DNA from: Flavobacteriales bacterium
GTDB taxonomy: Bacteria; Bacteroidota; Bacteroidia; Flavobacteriales_E; Vicingaceae
Direction of reading: 5' to 3'
NCBI GenBank assembly: GCA_020853105.1
Contig: JADYZM010000039.1
Span: 44,549 to 108,548 of the forward strand
Length of the DNA: 64,000 nucleotides
A program made the position numbers and the translations under genes. This document shows, one piece after another, positions 57,671-64,000 of the stretch (positions within the stretch are counted from its first letter, which is position 1; the number at the start of each line of letters is the position of its first letter). Below the pieces are notes generated by a model. It was not told the DNA's origin and searched no databases. It saw only the letters and a program-made list of their open reading frames with translations.

Positions 57671-58069
57671 TCAGGGATTTGACTTGTCAGATTCGGTAAT
57701 CATATCATTTATATAGTTCATTTCTTTGACAAGATTACCTTCGTTATCCCAAATGGAATACTTTCCGTTTAGCTTGTCGTTTAGGTAATGGCTTTCTGTT
57801 AATATTTTACCATTTTCATTATAGGTTTTCCAAACTCCTTCACGAGCTCCATTATTAAAACTTCCCTCCAATTTTTTCTTACCATTCGGATAATACCAAA
57901 TCCATTGTCCGTGGTTTTTTCCTTCTTTTATTGAGCCACTTTGCAAAGTGTTTCCATTATCATAATAGGTTTGTTCTTTTCGTTTACCTGTAAAATGATA
58001 GGCAGCATACGAAAGAATGAGTACTCCTACAATTATCTTGTGTTTGCTATGGTATCTAAAAATACTCAT
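57671..58069 (-). CDS. Small membrane-anchored YwqK/MORN-repeat protein
   Basis: 132 residues. An N-terminal hydrophobic segment (about 10-25, KIIVGVLILSYAAYHF) is followed by about four MORN-like repeats: YYDNGNTLQSGSIK, HGQWIWYYPNGKKKLEGSF, REGVWKTYNENGKILTESHY and LNGKYSIWDNEGNLVKEMNY. It overlaps the end of moeA by 4 bases (ATGA), so it is co-translated with it. The link between a MORN protein and Moco synthesis is not understood. A larger relative is at 13950-14834. Confidence 0.78.
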   Translation of the reverse strand: MSIFRYHSKHKIIVGVLILSYAAYHFTGKRKEQTYYDNGNTLQSGSIKEGKNHGQWIWYYPNGKKKLEGSFNNGAREGVWKTYNENGKILTESHYLNDKLNGKYSIWDNEGNLVKEMNYINDMITESDKSNP

Positions 58070-59253
58070 TGAATATATTGAGGTAAAAGATAAACATCTA
58101 TCAACTCGCCAGCGAGAACAGATTGTTTTTCAGCAGGAATATAGGCTATAGCATTAGCCATAGCAAATGATTGAAGTGCATCTGAATCTTGCCCTTTTAG
58201 TAAGGTTACTTTATTCTGATTAATAACTGCTTTTAAAAACACTGCTCTTCCCTCTTTTTTTATAAACGTTTCGTCTAACTGGAGTTTAAGATTAGGTAAA
58301 AACGGATTGAGATTGCCTAACATTATTCGTATTGCAGGGAAAACATAATTATAAAAGCAACTTAGGGCAGCGGCCGGATTGCCTGGCAATGCAAAGACTA
58401 ATGTGTTTTGTTTGGTACCGAAATACATGGGTTTCCCGGGTTTTTGTTTTATTTTATGAAAAATCTCCACAACTTGGTTGCTTATTAAACACTGTTTAAC
58501 AAAATCATAATCTCCTACCGAAATTCCTCCTGTTATTAAAACCACATCTGAGTCAGTGATTGCAGCTCTAATGGTTTTTTCAATTGATTTTTCATTATCC
58601 TGCACTACAATTACTGTTGAATTTATGCCTAGGTTTTTTAATGCTGCTTCTAGCATTTGTGAATTTGATTCATAAATTTGTCCTTCTTTCAAATGGGTTC
58701 CAACAGGTTGCAACTCACTACCGGTAGCAATAACAGTTACTTTTGGCGAAGCATAAACTTCTACTGTACTTATTCCTAAAGTGGATAAAAACCCAACTGC
58801 TGCGGGATTAATTTGAGTGCCTTTTTTTAGTGCAACATCTCCTGATTTCAACTGGTTTCCTTTTTTCCTTATGTTTCCAGATGGTTTTAAGCCAAAGTCT
58901 TTTACAATTAGTTTCTCATTCACTATTTCAGTCAACTCTTGCATCACCACAACATCACAACTGTCTGGAATTTTAGAGCCTGTAAAAATTCGAACTGCCT
59001 CACCATTTTGAACTTCAACAACATGAGTATCTCCTGCTGCAATTTCTCCAACTAATGTGAGTGTAATTTCTTTGTCGGAATATTTAAAGGCATATCCGTC
59101 CATTGCAGACTGGTTAAACAATGGCACATCAACAGGGCTGATTATATCTTTTGCCAGGTAAAAATTAATCGCTGTATTTAAAGGTAAAACAATCGTTTTT
59201 GAAACTTTTACATTTTCAGAAATTAACTCTTTTGCTTTTTCTACACTAATCAT
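58066..59253 (-). CDS. moeA: Molybdopterin molybdenumtransferase
   Basis: 395 residues. MoeA blocks: PLFNQSAMDGYAFKYSD, RIFTGSKIPDSCDVVVMQE, SNSQMLEAALKNLGI and VLITGGISVGDYDFVKQ, then the C-terminal LPGNPAAALSCF. It inserts molybdate into adenylylated molybdopterin. It completes the Moco set with moaA (49829), moaCB, moaD, moaE, moeB and mobA. It lies back to back with the third Crp/Fnr gene, and a shared palindrome at 59341 lies between them. Confidence 0.95.
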   Translation of the reverse strand: MISVEKAKELISENVKVSKTIVLPLNTAINFYLAKDIISPVDVPLFNQSAMDGYAFKYSDKEITLTLVGEIAAGDTHVVEVQNGEAVRIFTGSKIPDSCDVVVMQELTEIVNEKLIVKDFGLKPSGNIRKKGNQLKSGDVALKKGTQINPAAVGFLSTLGISTVEVYASPKVTVIATGSELQPVGTHLKEGQIYESNSQMLEAALKNLGINSTVIVVQDNEKSIEKTIRAAITDSDVVLITGGISVGDYDFVKQCLISNQVVEIFHKIKQKPGKPMYFGTKQNTLVFALPGNPAAALSCFYNYVFPAIRIMLGNLNPFLPNLKLQLDETFIKKEGRAVFLKAVINQNKVTLLKGQDSDALQSFAMANAIAYIPAEKQSVLAGELIDVYLLPQYIQ

Positions 59254-59340
59254 GATTGCTTACAATTAATAGAAATTAACACTTTTGGTGTACTTCATTT
59301 TTGCTGTGTAAAGTTATTTATTTTGTCAAGTTTCAAAAAC

Positions 59341-59383
59341 TGATTTAAGTCAGTTTTTTTTTGTAACTTTTGTTGCAACTTTG
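59341..59383. promoter_or_regulatory. Shared Crp/Fnr operator between moeA and the third regulator
   Basis: TGATTTAAGTCA (59341-59352). Towards the plus strand a near -7 box CAACTTTG (59376-59383, 7 of 8) places the start about 43 bases from the operator centre. Towards moeA the near box TAACTTTA (59316-59309, 7 of 8) gives about 44 bases. One site could thus serve both genes. Confidence 0.45.
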
Positions 59384-59417
59384 GTTAGATTCAATTGAAT
59401 GATAAATATCCTAAATT

Positions 59418-60137
59418 ATGGCTCGCAATAAACCCCAAATTCCAAAATGTGAAGAATGTCATCACAAACACGATGGTGAATCAATTTTTTGTTGCCTCAG
59501 TAAAGATGAAACCGAGGCAATTTCACTTGGAAAACGAAACATGGTTTTTAAAAGAGGGCAAGTAATTTTTAGTGAAGGAAATCAGCCTCATGGCATTTTT
59601 TGTATCCATTCGGGTAAAGTAAAAATCCATAAAATGGGAGATGAAGGTAAAGAACAAATTGTTAGACTTGCTAAGTCTTCAAATATAATTGGATATCGTT
59701 CCATTTTAAACAACGACAGCTACTTTGCATCTGCAACTGCCTTAGAGGATACAGAAGCTTGTTTTATTTCAAAATCAACAATCATTAATTTAATTAAATC
59801 CAACAGCAACTTTACCTTATCTTTAATTGGACTTTTGTCTGACGATTTAAAAAAAGCAGAAGCAAAAATTACCCACATGGCTCAGAAACATGTTAAAGAA
59901 AGAATCGCCGGGGCAATTTTATTACTAATAGAAGCTTATGGTTTTAAAGACGACAAACAAACCATAGACTCTAATCTAACCCGTAGAGAAATTGCAAATA
60001 TTGCGGGAACAACTACTGAAACTTCTATTCGAATTTTATCCGAATTGTTTAAAGATGGGATTATAGAACTTGTTGGTAAGGATATTGTAATTTCTGATTA
60101 TAATAAATTGGTAGGTGTTGCAAATGTAACCGACTAA
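59418..60137 (+). CDS. Crp/Fnr-family regulator with N-terminal cysteine pair motif
   Basis: 239 residues. N-terminal cysteines at 11, 14, 25 and 26 (KCEECHHKHDGESIFCC) could hold an Fe-S cluster or zinc, in a spacing unlike the FNR-like protein at 56285. The sensory domain includes VIFSEGNQPHGIFCIHSGKVKIH. HTH: TRREIANIAGTTTETSIRILSELFKDG near 194-220. It lies alone on the plus strand opposite moeA. Target genes are not readable, but its recognition helix closely resembles that of the other two. Confidence 0.86.
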   Translation: MARNKPQIPKCEECHHKHDGESIFCCLSKDETEAISLGKRNMVFKRGQVIFSEGNQPHGIFCIHSGKVKIHKMGDEGKEQIVRLAKSSNIIGYRSILNNDSYFASATALEDTEACFISKSTIINLIKSNSNFTLSLIGLLSDDLKKAEAKITHMAQKHVKERIAGAILLLIEAYGFKDDKQTIDSNLTRREIANIAGTTTETSIRILSELFKDGIIELVGKDIVISDYNKLVGVANVTD

Positions 60138-60380
60138 TTCTTTCTTGATTTAACACTTACTTTCTTTTTCAGGTACAATTGAAAATTATTTGAATTGCCA
60201 TTGGATTGAAATGATTTATAGCAGATTATGTTACACGCAACTTTTATATTTACTTATAACTACCAAGCCTCACAACCAAAGGATAACAATGAAAATTAAA
60301 ATCGTGGGAAGTAACTCTTGGAAATATCTACGAACATCATGAAACTACCTTATTAAGTTTTTAAAATAAGAATAAAGTTT
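60138..60380. other. Intergenic region without a recognised gene
   Basis: 243 bases, rich in A and T. A 17-codon frame (60290-60343) starting MKIKIVGSNSWKYLRTS and ending at a stop is the only open stretch of note; it might be a remnant of a gene, but no homologous remainder follows. The adjacent regions hold the stop of the third regulator and the stop of the adenylyltransferase gene (60381). Confidence 0.4.
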
Positions 60381-60899
60381 TTACGCTTTCCTTATTTTCT
60401 CTTCAATTTTAGTTGTTGAAAAACCGAGTACAAATTGGATTACTTCTACCCTACCACCATTTTGTTTAACAATATCAGAACCAACGATATATTTTTTATT
60501 TTGTTTATCGGTGCAAGTAGGGTCATAGTCGCCACCTTTAATTAATACGTTTGGAATTATAGAACCAATTAGTAGTTCAGGTGTTGGCTCAGAAAAAAGT
60601 ATTACAGCATCAACAAACTCAAGAGAAGCGATTAGCAACGCTCGTGAATATTCATCTTGTATAGGTCTTAAGCTGCCTTTTTCTAGCCCTTTAACTGAAA
60701 TGTCGGTATTTATACCAATAATCAATTTGTTGCCAAAATCTGCTGCTTGAGCCAAATACTCAACATGACCTCGATGCAAAATATCAAAACAGCCGTTTGT
60801 AAAAACAATTTTTTGATTGTTTTTTTTCCACATATTTACTTGTGTAATAAGTTGTACCTTATCCACAATTTTATTTTTGACTTTGTTGAGTGTTTCCAT
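60381..60899 (-). CDS. rfaE2: D-glycero-beta-D-manno-heptose 1-phosphate adenylyltransferase
   Basis: 172 residues. Cytidylyltransferase-like fold: FTNGCFDILHRGHVEYLAQA (HxGH motif) at about 32-51 and GINTDISVKGLEKGSLRPI. It covers only the C-terminal half of E. coli HldE, which is typical for the stand-alone RfaE2. It makes ADP-heptose for lipopolysaccharide core. No kinase partner is seen within the window. Confidence 0.9.
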   Translation of the reverse strand: METLNKVKNKIVDKVQLITQVNMWKKNNQKIVFTNGCFDILHRGHVEYLAQAADFGNKLIIGINTDISVKGLEKGSLRPIQDEYSRALLIASLEFVDAVILFSEPTPELLIGSIIPNVLIKGGDYDPTCTDKQNKKYIVGSDIVKQNGGRVEVIQFVLGFSTTKIEEKIRKA

Positions 60900-61067
60900 A
60901 GTATTGAGCCAAACAAAAGTATCAATTTCAAATGAACTTAAAACTCTCTTTTTTTCAAAAAAAATAAAAATACGACAAATGACGTATCTTTTATTAAAAA
61001 AATAATTCTAATATTTGCCACCTTAATTATATTATTTATTCGACAAATCATAAAAAGCAATAGACAA

Positions 61068-62606
61068 ATGAAACATTCATTTTTAAAAAACACCAAAAAA
61101 GTAGCTGTTGCCGCATTAATATTGGCAACTTCATCAGCTACAACTGTAACAGCCAACAATATTGCTGTTTCTAATTCCTCAATTGTTGCTCAAAACACCG
61201 TAGGTGATTTTACCCATGTAAAGTTTAATGTAAGCTGGGAAAACTCTTGGCGTACTTCAACATTAGAAAGCAATTGGGATGCTGCCTATGTTTTTGTTAA
61301 ATACAGAATACCCCCAATGAACACTTGGTATCATGCTACATTAAATTATGTTGATGGAACTGCTGCCAACGATGGAAATACAAATCCTACGGGAGGAACC
61401 ATTAATACAACTTCTGACGGTAAAGGAGCTTTTCTATACAGGAGTGCAAACGGTATTGGAAACATTAGCTTCACTAACGCTCGTTTGCGATGGAATTACG
61501 GTGTTGATGGTCTAAGCGACCAAGACAGTGTTGAAATTTGTGTCTTTGCTATTGAAATGGTTTATGTTCCACAAGGTGCGTTTTATTTAGGTGATGGTTG
61601 TACGGGTGCTCCAGTAGGTATTCAGGGAAATTTTGAAAGCGGTACAAGCGGTAATCCATTTTATCTTTCTTCTGAAGCATCTTTAACTCTTGGTGGTGGA
61701 GGCGTTGGTTCTCTTGGTAATAATAATACTGCTGGTATGGTAACACCCTCTTGGGAAGATTTTAACGATGTTCTTACAAAAACGCTACCCGCTGCTTTTC
61801 CTAAAGGATACGATGCTTTTTATTGTATGAAATATGAAGTTACACAAGGTATGTATGCTGATTTTTTAAACAAACTGAATTTAACACAAGCCACAACCAG
61901 ATATATGGGTGGATATAGTGCTAACTATCAAAGCATAACCGGTACCCATCCTAATTTTAATGCAACATCGCCCGATCGTCCTTTAATGAATTGTAATTAT
62001 GCTGATTTGTATAGTTATTTAGATTGGAGTGGATTACGCCCAATGACTGAGATGGAATATGAAAAAGCCAGTAGAGGTTCTAGGGGTGTAGGTTTTTTAC
62101 CAACTCCTGATGAATATGCATGGGGTGATGTTTCAATACGAAATACAGCATACACGGTTACAAATTCCGGATTACCCAATGAAACAGTAAACGTTTCAAA
62201 CTCAATTGGTAATGCCGCAGATATTTATACCAATAATGCTCGCCCATACCGAGTTGGAGCCTTTGCAGCGAGTAAGGTGAATCCTACCCGTGTAGAAGCA
62301 GGTGCTTCATACTATGGAATCATGGAACTTTCAGGTAATCAGTATGAATATACGATAGCAGTTGGAAGACCGGAAGGAAGACCATTTTTAAGAACAGCTC
62401 ATGGAAATGGTTCATTAGATGGTACTGGAAGGTATAATGTTACAAGCTGGCCATCTGGACCGTATGGTACTGGGGTGAGGGGTGGTTCATACGCAAACTA
62501 CGATTATTCACTTAGAACCTCATCTAGGGAATATGCTCATTATTATAATACTGATGAAACTAGATATGGTTATATAGGAGGAAGAGGTGTTAGAACTGCC
62601 CAATAA
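61068..62606 (+). CDS. Secreted SUMF1/formylglycine-generating-enzyme-like protein
   Basis: 512 residues. Signal peptide (about 1-33, VTANNIAVS), then a Trp-rich N-terminal beta domain (about 45-155, FTHVKFNVSWENSWR) and an SUMF1 domain: YCMKYEVTQGMYADFLNKL, GLRPMTEMEYEKASRG, and the final GVRGGSYANYDYSLRTSSRE and GYIGGRGVRTAQ. SUMF1 domains can be sulfatase activators, but many Bacteroidota members lack the catalytic cysteines and serve other roles; the active-site cysteines of true FGE are not obvious here. The next gene, a large surface protein, follows after 40 bases. Confidence 0.78.
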   Translation: MKHSFLKNTKKVAVAALILATSSATTVTANNIAVSNSSIVAQNTVGDFTHVKFNVSWENSWRTSTLESNWDAAYVFVKYRIPPMNTWYHATLNYVDGTAANDGNTNPTGGTINTTSDGKGAFLYRSANGIGNISFTNARLRWNYGVDGLSDQDSVEICVFAIEMVYVPQGAFYLGDGCTGAPVGIQGNFESGTSGNPFYLSSEASLTLGGGGVGSLGNNNTAGMVTPSWEDFNDVLTKTLPAAFPKGYDAFYCMKYEVTQGMYADFLNKLNLTQATTRYMGGYSANYQSITGTHPNFNATSPDRPLMNCNYADLYSYLDWSGLRPMTEMEYEKASRGSRGVGFLPTPDEYAWGDVSIRNTAYTVTNSGLPNETVNVSNSIGNAADIYTNNARPYRVGAFAASKVNPTRVEAGASYYGIMELSGNQYEYTIAVGRPEGRPFLRTAHGNGSLDGTGRYNVTSWPSGPYGTGVRGGSYANYDYSLRTSSREYAHYYNTDETRYGYIGGRGVRTAQ

Positions 62607-62646
62607 AATTATTTGTAAACAATAAATACTCTGTAGAACTATAATA

Positions 62647-64000
62647 ATGTTCAAGCGCATTCTATATATCTTACTTTTATCAGTGTTTCACCCGGTTGTA
62701 TTTGCACAAAACAATGCAATATTCAACGGTGGAAGTGCAGATGGATACGATAGAAATTGTTATCAGCAAGCTATGACTACTTCTGTTAACTTTTCAGGAG
62801 GAATTGCAGACGGACACAGTAAAGATTGTTATATACAAAGTATTACCCCCTCTATAACATTTGGTGGTGGTAATGCAGACGGACACAGCAAAGACTGCTA
62901 CATTCAAAACATTATTCCATCAATAGCTTTTGGTGGTGGCGATGCTGATGGACACAGCAAAGATTGTTATACTCAAAGTATTGTGCCAACTATAGCTTTT
63001 GGTGGTGGTGATGCGGACGGACACAGCAAAGATTGCTACACTCAAACATCAAATTTGAACCCTATTTTTAGTGGTGGAATCGGTGGGGACGGGCAAATAA
63101 ATGGCTGTGCAAATGAACCTTTGGGTTGTGTGTTGGCTGTTGTTCTAGGTAATGACACTAGTTTTTGCGAAGGACAAACAGTAACATTAAACGCTGGTAA
63201 TTATCCAGGAGGTGCAACCTATTTATGGCAAGACGGCTCTACTTCTCAAACATTTTTGGTTGATACAACCGGGGTGTATTATGTCAATGTAACTGACACT
63301 TCGGGTTGCTCAGGTGTTGATTCAATCACTATCACGGTGAATCCGGTTCTTGTCGTTAGTTTAGGAAACGATACGGCATTTTGTCAAGGAAATAGTTTGG
63401 TATTAGATGCCGGAAACAGCGGGGCTACCTACGTATGGCAAAATAATCCAATTCCTTTTTATCAAAACCAAACGCTAACCGTTAATACAAGCGGAACATA
63501 TTATGTAACAGCATCTTTTGGTGTTTGTTCAGATACAGATTCTATTGAAGTTACAGTAAATCCAATTGTAACAACTAATTTATCTATCCAAACCGTTTGC
63601 CAAGGTGATAGTATTTTAATCTTTGGAAACTATCAAACCATTGCAGGAAATTATTACGATACTCTTACCGCTTCTACGGGTTGCGACAGTATTTTGGTTC
63701 AACAGCTTATTGTTAACCCAGTTTACAACCAAAATTTAGGTACTGTTTCTATTTGTCAAGGCGACAGTGCCCTGATTCTTGGAAACTACGAATCTGTTGC
63801 AGGAACTTATTCTGATACCCTTACCAGCATCAATGGTTGCGACAGTATTGTTTCTCAAACATTGAATGTTAGCCCAAGCCACAATGTGAATTTGGGTAAT
63901 GACACTGCTTTCTGTGCAGGTAGTTCTCTTGTTCTTAATGCAGGGGCTGGGGCAAGTTCTTACAGATGGCAAAATGGAATAGGTTTCCCTTATAATCAAC
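62647..64000 (+). CDS. Start of a large T9SS-type surface protein with HSKDC repeats and Ig-like domains (partial)
   Basis: About 451 residues before the right edge. Signal peptide (to VFAQ, about 21). Residues about 26-140 consist of five 23-residue repeats (GGGxADGHSKDCYxQ); after that come Ig-like repeats with SFCEGQTVTLNAGNY, TYLWQDGSTSQTFLVDTTGVYYV and CQGDSILIFGNYQTIAG. Such repeats are typical of very large Bacteroidota adhesins with a type B sorting domain, which would lie beyond the window. It follows the SUMF1-like gene by 40 bases. Confidence 0.8.
   Translation, partial: MFKRILYILLLSVFHPVVFAQNNAIFNGGSADGYDRNCYQQAMTTSVNFSGGIADGHSKDCYIQSITPSITFGGGNADGHSKDCYIQNIIPSIAFGGGDADGHSKDCYTQSIVPTIAFGGGDADGHSKDCYTQTSNLNPIFSGGIGGDGQINGCANEPLGCVLAVVLGNDTSFCEGQTVTLNAGNYPGGATYLWQDGSTSQTFLVDTTGVYYVNVTDTSGCSGVDSITITVNPVLVVSLGNDTAFCQGNSLVLDAGNSGATYVWQNNPIPFYQNQTLTVNTSGTYYVTASFGVCSDTDSIEVTVNPIVTTNLSIQTVCQGDSILIFGNYQTIAGNYYDTLTASTGCDSILVQQLIVNPVYNQNLGTVSICQGDSALILGNYESVAGTYSDTLTSINGCDSIVSQTLNVSPSHNVNLGNDTAFCAGSSLVLNAGAGASSYRWQNGIGFPYNQ
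62722..63066 (+). repeat. Five 69-base tandem repeats
   Basis: Repeat units begin at 62722, 62791, 62860, 62929 and 62998, exactly 69 bases apart, with a degenerate sixth at 63067. The second to fifth encode GGxADGHSKDCYxQ; the first is a diverged copy. Within the units silent changes are common (gac/gat, tgt/tgc), so the repeats are not very recent. Confidence 0.9.

Noticed and set aside
62722..63066. CRISPR array
   Set aside because: The repeats are contiguous, 69 bases long and in frame within a coding region, with no spacers.

Overview
The window looks like a chromosomal segment of a Bacteroidota bacterium of the Flavobacteriia or a related class. The signs are an AT-rich sequence, promoters with the Bacteroidota -7 box TAnnTTTG (often with an upstream TTG), type IX secretion (T9SS) machinery and cargo with C-terminal sorting tails, an alternative complex III, an SDR-type threonine dehydrogenase, DUF4421 and YwqK/MORN families. 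The species cannot be told from the sequence alone. No IS element, phage gene, integrase or CRISPR array is visible.

Left part (1-37.5 kb) is mostly core genome. It opens with alternative complex III (partial ActB, and an ActA fused to two extra cytochrome c domains). Next come a SPOR protein, a zinc-ribbon coiled-coil protein, Nif3, aconitase, aspS, a T9SS cargo protein, a U32-family/ferredoxin pair, threonine dehydrogenase, a YwqK-like protein, cysS, a glutaminyl cyclase-like peptidase, a small lipoprotein and an exbB-exbD-tonB-folC operon. A PorV2-PorU2-DUF4421 cluster, pssA-tadA with two unknown membrane proteins, another secreted protein, methylmalonyl-CoA epimerase, an mtnA/class II aldolase/HAD salvage operon, a CAT-anticodon tRNA and a TPR-SpoIIE phosphatase follow.

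Central-right part (37.5-60.1 kb) is a compact nitrate-respiration island. It holds narGHJI with a dihaem cytochrome c in front, two NarK-type transporters, an outer-membrane porin-like protein, a hemerythrin-like protein, three Crp/Fnr regulators and a complete molybdenum cofactor pathway: moaA, a moaC-moaB fusion, moaD, moaE, moeA, a moeB-rhodanese fusion and mobA, plus a ModE-type DNA-binding protein. These sit in several operons. Six of the seven intergenic regions that could start an operon carry a shared palindrome, TGAY-N4-RTCA, ten copies in all. In four cases it lies about 42-44 bases before a predicted start of transcription. This points to a Crp/Fnr-type regulon that couples the enzyme, its cofactor, nitrate transport and its own regulators. 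An uncharacterised 154-residue protein has one of the best-formed of these promoters.

The right end (60.1-64 kb) has a heptose-phosphate adenylyltransferase, a secreted SUMF1-like protein and the start of a large surface protein with five exact-period 69-base repeats followed by Ig-like repeats.

The best candidates for something undescribed are the shared regulon with its unknown 154-residue member, the cytochrome module shared between the nitrate reductase locus and alternative complex III, and the haem-oxidase-like membrane protein at 29.6 kb.
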